Shown: positions 1-9,143, counted from the first letter of the stretch. The stretch: 64,000 nt of DNA from Martinezella calliandrae (GCF_030272695.1 NZ_JARFYN010000009.1:123592-187591), one strand, 5' to 3'. A program made the numbers and translations. Notes: generated from the sequence alone by a model not told the origin.

Positions 1-1007
1 ACCTGAGACTGCGGCTGGTCATTCGGATTATGGCGGGTGATGAGATAGCGGAAAAAATCCTGCCTCAACACGGCACCGCTTTCACCCAGAACCTGAATAA
101 GATCCCCCATCATCAGGAGGAATTGGCTCATCGAGGATACATCCAGCATTGCCGGGTGCACGGTCACAATCATCCCCGTCGAAGCGTGAATTGCGCTAAG
201 CGTCAGAAAGCCGAGAGAAGGGGGGGTGTCCAGAATCACGACGTCGTAGCGATCATTGACCTCGTCCAGGGCGAGCTTCAGGCGCTCAAAAAACATTCCT
301 TCGCGGCTGCCCAGTCGTTGGGCGAGAATACGAGGCGTCTCATGCTCATATTCCATTACCTCGAGATTGCCGGGAATAAGATCGATGCCATCGAAATAGG
401 TTTGATGGATAATCTCCTGCATCGGCCGACGTTCGTCGTCATATCGCAATGCGGCGTAGATGGTCTCGTTGGCTTGCACATCGAGCTCAGGCTGGAATCC
501 GAACATCGCCGAAAGTGAGGCCTGCGGATCGAGATCGATCGCAAGGACGCGATAACCGTGGAGCGCAAGATATTGCGCAAGATGGACGCTGGTCGTCGTC
601 TTGGCGCTGCCGCCTTTGAAGTTTGCAACCGCGAGAACCTGGAGATGTTCTTTATCTTGCCGATAGGGGAGAAACCGTAACGCGTCCGAGGGCTTCTGCT
701 CGGCAAACATGAGGCGCAACTCGTTAATTTGCTGCAGCGTATAGGCGCGATGGTTGTTTTCAAGGCGGCTCGGGACTGGCCCGCGGCCTTCATTGGACAA
801 GAGCTTTAGGGTCGAATCGGGAATGGAGGTCAACTTGGAGACTTCATTCGTCATGAAGTGCCGGAGACTCTTTTTTGCCCGCGGCGGATACATGCGTTGC
901 CGCAGCGCCTGGAGCTGGTTCGAAAGCATACCCGCGTGCCGGACGATCTTGGTCGCAGCATCCTCGGAAAAAGTATCTTCCTGCTCGATTTGTCTTGTTA
1001 GCGCCAT
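1..1007 (-). CDS. repA: RepA, ParA-type partition ATPase of a repABC plasmid (3' end outside window)
   Basis: RepA drives active segregation of repABC plasmids with RepB and autorepresses the operon. The reading frame is open from ATG at 1007 to the window edge, about 335 residues of a family that is usually near 400. The N-terminal DNA-binding region (residues 1-115) precedes a deviant Walker A, KGGSAKTTTS at residues 131-140, then AIDLDPQASL and the Walker B-like VILDTPPSLG. It runs leftward, so repB and repC should lie beyond position 1. It identifies the molecule as a repABC plasmid or chromid. The family call is firm; the incompatibility group cannot be told. Confidence 0.95.
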   Translation of the reverse strand, partial: MALTRQIEQEDTFSEDAATKIVRHAGMLSNQLQALRQRMYPPRAKKSLRHFMTNEVSKLTSIPDSTLKLLSNEGRGPVPSRLENNHRAYTLQQINELRLMFAEQKPSDALRFLPYRQDKEHLQVLAVANFKGGSAKTTTSVHLAQYLALHGYRVLAIDLDPQASLSAMFGFQPELDVQANETIYAALRYDDERRPMQEIIHQTYFDGIDLIPGNLEVMEYEHETPRILAQRLGSREGMFFERLKLALDEVNDRYDVVILDTPPSLGFLTLSAIHASTGMIVTVHPAMLDVSSMSQFLLMMGDLIQVLGESGAVLRQDFFRYLITRHNPNDQPQSQ

Positions 1008-1100
1008 CTGTCCCTCTTGGCGGTCTACAGTCGTTCTATCGACCACCGCCCGCTAACAAAGGACATGATTCTGTGTTTACGTCCAGCAAAATAAGGTTTG

Positions 1101-1116
1101 CGTCGTCTTAACGACG
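1101..1116. promoter_or_regulatory. Inverted repeat upstream of repA
   Basis: CGTCGT (1101-1106) and ACGACG (1111-1116) form a perfect dyad with a 4-base spacer, about 95 bases upstream of the repA start. RepA proteins bind dyads upstream of their own gene, so this is a candidate autoregulatory operator; that role is inference. The rest of the 1008-1333 gap has no convincing gene, and I saw no perfect copy of the repABC parS pattern GTT-N4-GC-N4-AAC. Confidence 0.35.
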
Positions 1117-1333
1117 TCGCTCGGCAGAAAAGGGAACGACAGGTTTCCTCATGTTTCCCGTAAGTTAGCTATGCTTCTGCGTGAAAGGGATGTCTATATT
1201 AGGGCTTTGGCATTGGCAGAAGTGGTTGCATTTCAGCGGCCGAATTCTTCCTCGAAGACCGCAATACCATAATGAGTCGCGACTCGCTTTTTGTCGATGG
1301 GCAGGGGGTGTCGCGAAAAAAAATCGCTGTGGA

Positions 1334-1696
1334 CTATGAGCCGTGAGCTTCCATGTTTTTGAGAAATTCCAAAAGCACGACTGCGTGGTTGTGTACCGGA
1401 TCCTTTGCGCCGTACAGCAACGTCGCGGGCCCGTCTAAATGGCGAAGCGTCTGCACGGCCGGGTTTGATGCCAGCTCTTGCCGGTACCTTTCCCGAAAGT
1501 CCGCGAACCGTTCCGGCTTATGGCCAAACCACTTCCTGAGTTCGGGCGATGGGGCCACATCCTTGATCCAGTCAGCAAGCTTCGCTTCACCCCTGGATAG
1601 ACCGCGTGGCCATAGCCGATCAACGAGCACTCGTCGCCCGTCTTCGCTTGCGGGCTCTTCATATGCTCGTTTCAACTTCAACAGCGAGGGAGCCAT
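1334..1696 (-). CDS. DUF488 family protein (YeaO-like)
   Basis: A 120-residue protein with the family hallmarks: RVLVDRLWPRGL near residues 22-33, WFGHKPERFADFRERY in the middle, and a TLLYGAKDPVHNHAVVL segment near the C-terminus. DUF488 proteins are widespread, compact and of unknown biochemical function. The length is normal and complete. It stands alone, divergent from the dehydrogenase at 1910. Only the family is known. Confidence 0.85.
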   Translation of the reverse strand: MAPSLLKLKRAYEEPASEDGRRVLVDRLWPRGLSRGEAKLADWIKDVAPSPELRKWFGHKPERFADFRERYRQELASNPAVQTLRHLDGPATLLYGAKDPVHNHAVVLLEFLKNMEAHGS

Positions 1697-1909
1697 CCAA
1701 AAGCCTTTACCATCTCGGAATATGCCTGCCGACCATAAACCACGAGTTTACAGCGGCGATCGGCGTTGAGTATATCCGGCTGCCAGAAAAAGGGGACTAA
1801 CTGCGCGACAATATTGCTCTCGCTTCGTTCAAGGCAGATCGCTAACGTTGGGAGACTGAGCCGCGCTCTAGTGCAGGTTCTGTAATACCGCCAGTGAGGA
1901 GGATGATCG

Positions 1910-2848
1910 ATGGCAGCCCAAGCAGACAATAAGGACCGAAAGCCCAGGATAGCCGTGATAGGCCTCGGCTCCATGGGTATCGGCATGGCGCTGTCGCTTC
2001 GAAGGGCGGGGCTGGACGTGAGCGGTTTCGATGTTTCCGCGGCGTCGATGGATCGATTTCTAGGGCAGGGTGGCAGATGCGGCCGGAACCCGGCCGAGGC
2101 CGCCGAAGGGGCCGACATTGTCGTTTCCGTGGTCGTCAATGCCACGCAAACCGAGGCGGTGCTTTTCGGTGAGGACGGCGTCGCGGCGGCAATGTCTCCT
2201 GCCGGCGTTTTCATCTCCTCGGCGACGATGGATCCTGCCATCGCGAGGAAGCTGGCCGAGCGGCTGGAAAAGGACGGCCGGCACTATCTCGATGCGCCGA
2301 TATCCGGGGGTGCCGCAAGGGCTGGGAGCGGCGAATTGACCGTTATGGCATCAGGTTCAGCCATAGCGTTCGAAAAGGCGCGGCCGGCACTCGATGCCAT
2401 AGCGTCGAAAGTCTACGAACTCGGACCGACGGCTGGCACGGGGGCCGCATTCAAGATGATCAACCAGCTGTTGGCCGGCGTCCACATCGCTGCTGCCTGC
2501 GAAGCGATCAGCCTTGCCGCCAAACAGGGCCTTGATCTGAATATGGTCTACGAGGTTATCACGGCGTCGGCGGGCAATTCATGGATGTTTGAAAACCGCA
2601 TTCCGCATGTGTTGTCAGGCGATTACAGCCCGCTCAGCGCTATCGAGATCTTCGTCAAGGATCTAGGGATCGTTCAGGATATGGCGCGCGCCGAACGGTA
2701 TCCAGCACCGATCGCAGCCGCTGCGCTGCAAATGTATCTGGCCGCTGCCGGTGCCGGCATGGGGCGGGATGACGATGCCTCCGTCGCCCGAGTCTATGCG
2801 CAACTTTCCGGAGCGACACTGCCTACAAAGCAGGATCGCAAACCCTGA
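1910..2848 (+). CDS. NAD(P)-dependent beta-hydroxyacid dehydrogenase (3-hydroxyisobutyrate / L-threonate dehydrogenase-like)
   Basis: A 312-residue enzyme of the 3-hydroxyisobutyrate dehydrogenase superfamily, which oxidises beta-hydroxyacids with NAD(P). The Rossmann motif GLGSMGIGMA lies at about residues 19-28. The substrate loop APISGGAARAGSGELTVMASG follows near residue 130, and the catalytic lysine lies in GAAFKMINQLLAG near residue 185. The GAGGAGGATG stretch just before ATG 1910 is a good ribosome site and fixes the start. The sequence leans toward the L-threonate dehydrogenase (LtnD) subgroup, but no sugar-acid catabolic partners are adjacent, so the substrate is uncertain. Confidence 0.85.
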   Translation: MAAQADNKDRKPRIAVIGLGSMGIGMALSLRRAGLDVSGFDVSAASMDRFLGQGGRCGRNPAEAAEGADIVVSVVVNATQTEAVLFGEDGVAAAMSPAGVFISSATMDPAIARKLAERLEKDGRHYLDAPISGGAARAGSGELTVMASGSAIAFEKARPALDAIASKVYELGPTAGTGAAFKMINQLLAGVHIAAACEAISLAAKQGLDLNMVYEVITASAGNSWMFENRIPHVLSGDYSPLSAIEIFVKDLGIVQDMARAERYPAPIAAAALQMYLAAAGAGMGRDDDASVARVYAQLSGATLPTKQDRKP

Positions 2849-2967
2849 CGTTATCGGAGGCTTTGCTTCGAAATTACCAGTCTGCGATGGAAGATTTCCT
2901 CGTTCGGAGGGCCTAGCGCATGACAAGCAGCATGGGGTGGAATCGGAAAGTCCAACTTCATCTTGCC

Positions 2968-3438
2968 TCAATCCAACTCTGCCAGGCGACGGAGCCTTTT
3001 GAGAGATTCGATGAGCAGTCGCTCGTTTGCCAGCATTCCTCGCAAATGGGTTCTTGCCAAATGCTCGACCAAGGCCTCTCCTTGAGGAGTGAGGCCGACG
3101 AGCACGCTTCGCTTGTCCTCAGGCGAGGGGATCCGCAATGCCAGCCCCGCGGTCGTGAGCCTGTCTACGAGCTGTACGGCGCCATGATGCTGAATAAGCA
3201 TTTGATCGGCCAAATCACGCACCCTGATCTGGCCGCCGGGCGCAACCTTGATGACCAATAGCGCCTGGTATTGCTGAGACGTCACTCCCGCTTCGGAAAC
3301 TGCGGCCTCGCTGAACGAAAGAAACCGCCGCACGACAAGGCGCACACCCGCAAGACCCTCGTAGACGCCAGGTTCGAGCGCCTTGTCGGTCGACGTTTCA
3401 CGTTTGCTTGAGCTCTTGAGCCGCTTCCCGGGAGACAT
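2968..3438 (-). CDS. MarR family transcriptional regulator
   Basis: A 156-residue winged-helix regulator. The core is VTSQQYQALLVIKVAPGG, then IRVRDLADQMLIQHHGAVQLVDRL as the DNA-recognition helix region (about residues 72-95), and the wing around PSPEDKRSVLVGLTPQGEAL. MarR proteins are usually dimeric repressors that respond to small phenolic or oxidative ligands. It is divergent from the small gene at 3589, which may be its target; the ligand is unknown. The basic, serine-rich first 20 residues are probably disordered. Confidence 0.9.
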   Translation of the reverse strand: MSPGKRLKSSSKRETSTDKALEPGVYEGLAGVRLVVRRFLSFSEAAVSEAGVTSQQYQALLVIKVAPGGQIRVRDLADQMLIQHHGAVQLVDRLTTAGLALRIPSPEDKRSVLVGLTPQGEALVEHLARTHLRGMLANERLLIESLKRLRRLAELD

Positions 3439-3588
3439 TCCAAAATTTCCTTTATTTGTATCACAGCATGATATATTTTTTAATCGTATCCGCTAGTGGA
3501 GAACCGGTGGTAGGCTCCAAGCCAGGATACCGCAACCGTTATGGTTGCAAAGCATATCTTAAATCTCAACGGTTGAAAGGGTCAGCAC

Positions 3589-3876
3589 ATGGACGACCTC
3601 AATGTCAGCATCGACGGCTCAATCATCTTGGATCGTGACGTGCGATTCTATGGGTCGGTGACCGGCACGTTGACGGTCCCACCTGGTCGCCGGTTCGAAC
3701 TTCACGGAAGTATTGGAAAGGATCTTGTTATAGAGAAAGGCGCAGCCGCAATCGTTGCCGGAATAGTTCACGGCACGCTCATCAATAAGGGCGGAGATGT
3801 CGTGTTGACAGGGGTTGCGAAGAACTTGGAGGATCGTGATCCAGCCAAGCCTATAAAGAGGAAAGCTCTTACCTAA
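3589..3876 (+). CDS. Small bactofilin-like beta-helix protein
   Basis: A 95-residue protein with no signal peptide. It has a repetitive pattern of short beta strands and turns (GSIILDRDVRFYGSVTGTL, RRFELHGSIGKDLVIEKGA, AAIVAGIVHGTLINKGG, DVVLTGVAKNL), the right-handed beta-helix pattern of bactofilins (DUF583/polymer-forming cytoskeletal). It is shorter than a typical bactofilin and lacks the long proline-rich tails. It is divergent from the MarR gene. The fold call is inference from pattern; a conserved hypothetical is the fallback. Confidence 0.6.
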   Translation: MDDLNVSIDGSIILDRDVRFYGSVTGTLTVPPGRRFELHGSIGKDLVIEKGAAAIVAGIVHGTLINKGGDVVLTGVAKNLEDRDPAKPIKRKALT

Positions 3877-4017
3877 ATGTTCCAACCAGCTTTATTCCGC
3901 ACCACGCATCGACTACCGCGGTTACAGTTTGCAGAGTGAAGCTCGTTTTCTCGGGCCGCCCGCCCGTACACTGCTGAAAACTCGCGATCGCATGATTGGA
4001 TTCAAGGTGCATTTCTA

Positions 4018-4263
4018 ATGTTTCCTATCCTTTCGGTTCCCGCATATGCCCAAACGCCGCGAGCAACTCCCGTTACAGATCGTGCCGCCGATTGCACCGA
4101 AGTCGTGGAAAAAGTCCTCGCAAAGACAGGCGGCCGGCTCCTGTCGTTTCGTCCAGGCAAGAAGAAATGAACCCTTGTCATTCTGCTGCGAAAAGACGGC
4201 GAGCGCCCGGGAAAAATCGTGCTGCAAATCGAGCGCGACCTGGCCGCCAATAATGCGGAATAG
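4018..4263 (+). pseudogene. Small secreted-protein gene interrupted by an in-frame TGA
   Basis: From ATG 4018 the frame reads a short hydrophobic leader ending VPAYAQ, then a conserved-looking domain (DCTEVVEKVLAKTGGRLLSF), and meets TGA at 4168-4170. The same frame then continues with coding character (TLVILLRKDGERPGKIVLQI) to TAG at 4261. The stop sits where small periplasmic proteins of this kind carry a Cys (TGC/TGT), so one base change explains it. The total is about 80 codons. The leader looks short, so the true 5' end may also be damaged. Read-through or a sequencing error remain possible. Confidence 0.5.
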
Positions 4264-4440
4264 CTTCTTAAATAACGGTACTGTGGTCTGATCTTGCGCG
4301 TGATGGCGGAAATCGACCGACCAGAATGCAGGCAGTTCATTGAAATCGTTCGTGGATGGGCCGGAACAAGAATTGTTCTGGATGGTGCGCTGATGCTAGC
4401 GTCAGGAATACCCCCTTGTTCCTCGGAGCCCTTTTTTTCG

Positions 4441-5667
4441 ATGACTTACGTCGTTTCTATTCTTTTTGGCCTCACCTATCTCGGGATGGCGCTGGGGCGT
4501 GTCCCCGGACTGCGCATCGATAGAGCCGGCATCGCACTGATCGTCGCCGTCGTGCTCGTTGTGGCCGGCGCGGCTCCGCGCGGTACGATCGGCGAGGCCA
4601 TTCACTTCCCGACTTTGCTGCTACTCGCCGGACTGATGATCCTGTCTGCCAGAGTTGGGGCAAGCGGCTTTTACGGCGAGGTTGCCACGTGGATTGCGCG
4701 CCAGGCAGGACGGCCGCGACTGCTGCTGGCTCTGACAATTGCCATTGGTGGCATCCTCTCGGCCTTTCTCGTCAACGACATCGTCGTCTTCGCAATGACC
4801 CCGCCACTTTGTGCTGGCCTTGCTGCGCGCAATCTCGATCCTCGCCCCTTCCTGCTCGGACTCGCCGCGGCAAGCAATGCCGGCTCGGCGGCGACCCTGA
4901 TCGGCAACCCTCAAAATATCCTCATCGGACAGGCAGGTGCGCTTAGTTTCTGGGGCTATTTCGCTGATGCTGCTATCCCGTCTCTCGCCGGCCTCGTTAT
5001 CAGCTATGCATGCGTGGCTTACGTTTGGCGGGCAAACCTCAAGGCACCATCAACAGACGCTCCGTCCAAGGCAGTGTCCTTCGACCGTCTTCAGGTGGGC
5101 ATATGCGGTGCGGCGCTGCTTCTGTTGCTCATCCTGTTTGCCTCCCCTTTGCCACGGGAGATCTCCGCCCTTCTCGTCGCCGCATCACTAATTGTCAGCC
5201 GCACGCTCCCGAGCAGGCAGCTTCTCGATGAAATCGACGTGCCTTTGCTCATCCTGTTTGCGGCGCTGTTCGTTATTAACGATGCGTTTGCCCGAACCGG
5301 AATTCCGGAAGAGGCCGTTCGTACACTGGCGGCCTATAATCTGTTGCCAGATCGCGTCTCATCGCTCGTGCCGATTTCGCTGCTGCTCAGCAATACGATC
5401 GGCAATGTTCCTGCCGTCGTGATGATCCTGAAGGTCTGGCAGGGAATTCCGGAGGGGGTCTTGGTGGGGCTCGCCGTCCTTTCAACGCTTGCCGGTAACC
5501 TGCTCCTCGTCGGAAGCCTCGCCAACCTGATCGTCGCCGAACGGGCGGCTGTCCAGGGCGTGCGGCTGACATTTCGCGATCACGCCAAGGCCGGACTGCC
5601 GATGACGATCCTTTCCATGCTCGTCGCAGGGGTCTGGCTCTGGATCGGTGGCTATATGCCACTGTAG
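4441..5667 (+). CDS. SLC13/ArsB-NhaD superfamily anion permease
   Basis: An inner-membrane transporter of about 408 residues with around 11 hydrophobic segments. The ion-transporter signature is clear: FLVNDIVVFAMTPPL, then SNAGSAATLIGNPQNILIG in the first half, and LLSNTIGNVPAVVMIL in the pseudo-symmetric second half. These two re-entrant motifs bind Na+ and anion (dicarboxylate, sulfate or arsenite) in the superfamily. The frame is open from 4294, but ATG 4441 gives a normal membrane start (MTYVVSILFG) and the upstream 49 residues look non-conserved. The substrate is not predictable. Confidence 0.8.
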   Translation: MTYVVSILFGLTYLGMALGRVPGLRIDRAGIALIVAVVLVVAGAAPRGTIGEAIHFPTLLLLAGLMILSARVGASGFYGEVATWIARQAGRPRLLLALTIAIGGILSAFLVNDIVVFAMTPPLCAGLAARNLDPRPFLLGLAAASNAGSAATLIGNPQNILIGQAGALSFWGYFADAAIPSLAGLVISYACVAYVWRANLKAPSTDAPSKAVSFDRLQVGICGAALLLLLILFASPLPREISALLVAASLIVSRTLPSRQLLDEIDVPLLILFAALFVINDAFARTGIPEEAVRTLAAYNLLPDRVSSLVPISLLLSNTIGNVPAVVMILKVWQGIPEGVLVGLAVLSTLAGNLLLVGSLANLIVAERAAVQGVRLTFRDHAKAGLPMTILSMLVAGVWLWIGGYMPL

Positions 5668-5886
5668 CCATCGGGAAGATAGTGGATAGGCGTCATCACG
5701 AACCTCGTGAAAGCTTCCGTTTTGGGTGAGGACCCGTCTTGAAGCCGCTGAGCGACAGCCGATGGACCAGCGCCAGAAGCCTCAATTCGCCAACGAGGCT
5801 CCCAGCCTTCTACTGGATAGGCCTATACTGGAGGAATAGGCCGGCTCTTATTGTAGATTGCCGGACACATCCAATGACGCGCAGGA

Positions 5887-6879
5887 TCACGCGCGGTGAA
5901 GCTCCGTGCCCTGGATGGCGGAGAGCTTCCAGTCCGAACCCGGCTTGCGCACGAAGGTCCAAATCTCGGTCGTTTCCGAGGCATTGCGATCGTCGCCGTC
6001 GACCAGTCGGCCGGTCGTGCGATCGACGAGCGCGTCAATGCTCGAATAGCGCATTGCCAGTGTGGCATATTCGGCACCACCCTCCCGCCAGGCTTCGGCA
6101 ATGTCGCCCTGCAGCAAGCGAACATTGGTGACACTGTTGCGGACACCCTTGGTCGCGTTCTCGCCAAGCTCCTCGGCCAGATAGGACATAGCCTCAGGCG
6201 TCGCCAGCCGGCGCAGGGTGGCGTAGTCCTCAGAACCGTAAGCCGACTGGATTTCCGTTAGAAGCTGCTCGAAACGGTCGAGATCGGCTTGCGACAAACC
6301 GATCTCGTCATTGGCCTGTCGCGTTTTCGGTGCGGCCGTCGCCGTTCCGCCGCCGATCGGAGGGATGGAAAAGGAGGGACGCTGCGATGCGTTGGCATTG
6401 TATGACGCATTCGATCCTGGTGCGGCATAGCGAGTTTGCTGACGGTTGGCAAAAAACTGTATGGCGAAGCGGATGGCCAAGAAGATTAAAACGACCTGCA
6501 GCAACATGCCGAGGAAACCGAATCCGCCACCGAAACCATGGCCAATCAACATACCCAGAAGGCCGCCGGCGATCAGTCCACCGATCATCGACCCGCCGAA
6601 ACCGTTGAACAGGCCGGGACGCTGCTGCGTATTAATCGGCGGTTGGGTGGCGGTCTGCGGCTGCGTTCGAGGCGTCATCGTCCGATCGATGGGCGCGGCC
6701 TGCGTCGGAGCGGTCCGCGTTATGGCGGGAGCATCGAAGGTTCGCGTTCCGCGGCTGCCGAAACCACTGAATCCGCCGGCGCGACGTGCATTGGCATCGT
6801 CAAAGCTTGTAAGGCACGAGGCGGCGGCAAGCACGACAATGGCTGCGATCTGAGCAAAACGCGGTACTGCACTGAACAT
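5887..6879 (-). CDS. Tim44-like domain membrane protein
   Basis: A 330-residue protein. It has a signal or anchor at residues 8-28, a low-complexity Pro/Thr/Gln linker, a Gly-rich membrane hairpin (SMIGGLIAGGLLGMLIG then FLGMLLQVVLIFLAIRFAI), and a C-terminal Tim44-like domain (LDRFEQLLTEIQSAYGSEDYATLRRLATPE to TEIWTFVRKPGSDWKLSAIQG). Bacterial Tim44-like proteins sit in the envelope; their role is poorly defined. It is the normal length for the alphaproteobacterial form. The 5668-5886 gap on its 3' side holds nothing I recognise. Confidence 0.85.
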   Translation of the reverse strand: MFSAVPRFAQIAAIVVLAAASCLTSFDDANARRAGGFSGFGSRGTRTFDAPAITRTAPTQAAPIDRTMTPRTQPQTATQPPINTQQRPGLFNGFGGSMIGGLIAGGLLGMLIGHGFGGGFGFLGMLLQVVLIFLAIRFAIQFFANRQQTRYAAPGSNASYNANASQRPSFSIPPIGGGTATAAPKTRQANDEIGLSQADLDRFEQLLTEIQSAYGSEDYATLRRLATPEAMSYLAEELGENATKGVRNSVTNVRLLQGDIAEAWREGGAEYATLAMRYSSIDALVDRTTGRLVDGDDRNASETTEIWTFVRKPGSDWKLSAIQGTELHRA

Positions 6880-6930
6880 CGGTTGTTCTGTCCTTGGGCA
6901 GAAAGATGATTTGCGAGATATATAGGGACG

Positions 6931-7296
6931 CTATTTTGCGATTATAAGTCGGTGGAAAGGTGTTTGCCTGAAGAGGCGAGTCGGCCCCTCAATTTGCGAG
7001 GAAGCTTGCCGCGATTGTCGGTCCACCGTGGATGGGCGCTGACGATGTTCGCTGCCAATAAGCAGCATCGTCATCGGGCGCAGGCAAACCACGGTGACGG
7101 CAATGATGGCCAGGAAGATGTGGCGGGAAGGATTGGCGTTCAAGGCGCTGGAGAATGCCAGGTACGATCTGGCAGAAGCCAGTTCTGTCGCGAAAACCGC
7201 GGCCAATGCCCAGGCCGTCTTGAGGTGCTCGTTTCTCCCGATATGCACACCGACATTCACAACGAAGAATGCGCAAGCTGCAAACACCTCGGACAT
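6931..7296 (-). CDS. Putative small membrane protein, unrecognised
   Basis: An open frame of about 120 residues from ATG 7296 (a TTG at 7356 would add 20). It has three hydrophobic stretches: EVFAACAFFVVNVGVHIG, ALAAVFATELASARSYLAF and HIFLAIIAVTVVCLRPMTMLLIG. The C-terminus is polar and poorly ordered. I recognise no family. It lies between the Tim44 gene and the IalB operon on the same strand and could be a free-standing membrane protein or a decayed gene; the opposite-strand frames here look worse. Confidence 0.35.
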   Translation of the reverse strand: MSEVFAACAFFVVNVGVHIGRNEHLKTAWALAAVFATELASARSYLAFSSALNANPSRHIFLAIIAVTVVCLRPMTMLLIGSEHRQRPSTVDRQSRQASSQIEGPTRLFRQTPFHRLIIAK

Positions 7297-7391
7297 GATA
7301 CCGAGCCGAACGCCATACCCCGCCTTCAGAGACGCGAGATATGCTCCTTGCCTCAACGCGGAATTGCCGCCTCGCGCGCCTATCGCGCACT

Positions 7392-7961
7392 CTAGGCGGC
7401 CACACGATCAAGGGCGGCTGAGAAGCCGCGCAGCGACACCTGAAAGCTCAGTGCCTTATCGGCATCAGCCGTAACTTTCAGGTTTAGCCGGGAGCCTGCA
7501 CGAAGTTTTGTAAGTGTCGCTGAATCGACGGGAAGTAAGGCAATACATCCGGTCGGCAAACAGGTGCGGAAACGCACCGGCTTGAGAGGCGGTTGATCAT
7601 CGACATTCGGCGTCACGCCGGTATTGAGGACGATCCCAAACGGGAGGAGAAGCGTTGCGACCGCGCTGCCGTCGGGGCGCGTTTGCATCTCGACCGCAAG
7701 CAGCCTCTGACCATTCTGTTGCGTCTGATCCTGGGAAATTACGCAGGCCGGTGCCTTATCGACTGCGTTACATGCAACCCGCCAGTCCTGATAGGTCTCC
7801 TGCAGCGCCGATGCTCCGTTTGGCAGAGCCGACTGAGCAAAGGCTGCCTGAGCCAGCATAAAAATCATACCCGAACAAAGAAGGGTGAACCTCGCGCGAG
7901 CTATGCCCAAGGCATGTTTCGGCGGCAGCTCTGGGAAAATGAAAGATCGCGATTGGGTCAT
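7392..7961 (-). CDS. IalB family (invasion-associated locus B) periplasmic protein, last gene of envelope operon
   Basis: About 189 residues starting at ATG 7961, which overlaps the TGA of the upstream DUF4189 gene by four bases, so translation is coupled. A signal sequence (LLCSGMIFMLAQAAFAQ) is followed by the IalB domain: WRVACNAVDKAPACVISQDQ, LLPFGIVLNTGV, and paired cysteines in FRTCLPTGCIALL. IalB of Bartonella aids erythrocyte entry; in rhizobia the paralogues are numerous and their roles unclear. A longer frame from 8009 exists but would run through the upstream gene. Confidence 0.85.
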   Translation of the reverse strand: MTQSRSFIFPELPPKHALGIARARFTLLCSGMIFMLAQAAFAQSALPNGASALQETYQDWRVACNAVDKAPACVISQDQTQQNGQRLLAVEMQTRPDGSAVATLLLPFGIVLNTGVTPNVDDQPPLKPVRFRTCLPTGCIALLPVDSATLTKLRAGSRLNLKVTADADKALSFQVSLRGFSAALDRVAA

Positions 7962-8434
7962 GTGCATACCCATTCGCGGATCTTGCATTGTATTCCTGAG
8001 ATCTCGCATGCCTTCATGGCAAGGTCTTCAGCTTCCCGGCGGGTTGGTGCCGATTTTGCGCTCCAGGGCGTGATGCGCTTTCCCGCTTCCTTGCCCACGG
8101 CCAGCGCACCGCAATGCTCATAGGGAAAACCGGTGTTGTCCTCATCGTCCCAATGCCGATGATTGCGGAACACGCTCACCACAACGCACGCGCTGCCTCC
8201 ATTCCGCTTGCAATAGTTGCGTGCGATATCCATGGCCTCTTGCCGCTTGTCGGCGCCCCAGAAGAAGCCGTGCTTTTCATCGGGGGTAGAGTAGGCGATG
8301 GCCGCCCAGATACCGCGCTCCTCTTGAGGCGGGGGAGTTGGTGGCTCGTCTGCTTTAAAGAGATCGGCTGCCCCCAGATGGCCGTTAGAGATAATCAACA
8401 TGCCTATCGCCGCAGCGGCAGACCTGAATCTCAT
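7958..8434 (-). CDS. DUF4189 domain secreted protein
   Basis: 158 residues from ATG 8434, with a cleavable signal (MRFRSAAAAIGMLIISNGHLGAAD). The DUF4189 domain reads GIWAAIAYSTPDEKHGFFWG, then ARNYCKRNGGSACVVVSVF, and ends CEISGIQCKIREWVCT. Four or more cysteines suggest disulfides in the periplasm. Its start overlaps the stop of the upstream unknown gene (ATGA) and its stop overlaps the next ialB start, so three genes are read as one coupled unit. The function of DUF4189 is unknown. Confidence 0.8.
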   Translation of the reverse strand: MRFRSAAAAIGMLIISNGHLGAADLFKADEPPTPPPQEERGIWAAIAYSTPDEKHGFFWGADKRQEAMDIARNYCKRNGGSACVVVSVFRNHRHWDDEDNTGFPYEHCGALAVGKEAGKRITPWSAKSAPTRREAEDLAMKACEISGIQCKIREWVCT

Positions 8435-9129
8435 TTTGCGCTCCCTTGTTTTCCTGCTGCCGAGGCCACGGAAATGACGACGCAACTGTTTCCGGTCGGC
8501 AGAAGCATCGCGTTGCCGCCACTGCTAAGTTCATAGACGCTGACGCTGATCTGCCCGAGATTGTTGACGAGCTTGCTTCCGTTCGGAAACTTGGCCGGAA
8601 TATCTGTGCAAGGGGCTACAAACGGCGCCACGCGAACCATCGCGCCTTCGCAACCTGATGCGATCGGCGCAGCAAAAACGATGCCCGCAGCCGGACCGCT
8701 ATAGCCTTGGGAGGCATAGCTCATGCCCACAAGCGCTTCCACAGCATGCTTATCCGCGGCATCGTTGTTCCAGTTCGACTGCACATTGTATTGGGTGCCG
8801 TTTGTCAGCAACTCTCCGAGAACCGGGAAGACCGTGGAGCAGGATTGCAAACCAGCCTGTTTGGCATGCTGCCGAAATGGCGTGTCGGCCAGGGCTTGAT
8901 TGGCGTCGTTCGTCTCAGCGACCGCCGGCCGCGATATGAAATTCACGACCGCATCGTATCGCCAGGCGGCATAGCCGACAGCACCGACAACGGCAATTCC
9001 GAGCAGTGAGAGAACCGCCGTTTTCCACCAGTTCCGCTTGGGACGCGTTTGGTCGTCGGCTGCGCTCTGTAGAGCAACGCTGCTCTCATTCCGGGACATG
9101 ATTCGATCGTGAATTGATTGCTGATTCAT
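8431..9129 (-). CDS. Unrecognised membrane-anchored protein of the YadA-IalB operon
   Basis: About 232 residues. A cytosolic tail of around 35 residues precedes a single transmembrane anchor (WWKTAVLSLLGIAVVGAVGYAAW). A periplasmic domain follows with three or four cysteines (LQSCSTVFPVLGELL, ASGCEGAMVRVAPFVAPC, TGNSCVVISVA). ATG 9129 is chosen because GGATGGA precedes it; a TTG at 9147 overlapping the ialB stop is the alternative. I do not recognise a domain. The position between IalB and DUF4189 genes, with overlapping codons on both sides, points to an envelope complex with them (inference). Confidence 0.7.
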   Translation of the reverse strand: MNQQSIHDRIMSRNESSVALQSAADDQTRPKRNWWKTAVLSLLGIAVVGAVGYAAWRYDAVVNFISRPAVAETNDANQALADTPFRQHAKQAGLQSCSTVFPVLGELLTNGTQYNVQSNWNNDAADKHAVEALVGMSYASQGYSGPAAGIVFAAPIASGCEGAMVRVAPFVAPCTDIPAKFPNGSKLVNNLGQISVSVYELSSGGNAMLLPTGNSCVVISVASAAGKQGSAK

Positions 9130-9143
9130 TGGAAATCCATCCG

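Noticed and set aside
6989..7474. Alternative frames around 7.0-7.5 kb (6989-7411 minus, 7094-7474 plus)
   Set aside because: They are Arg- or Ala-rich without membrane or domain patterns; the 6931-7296 minus frame with three hydrophobic helices is the better, though weak, call.
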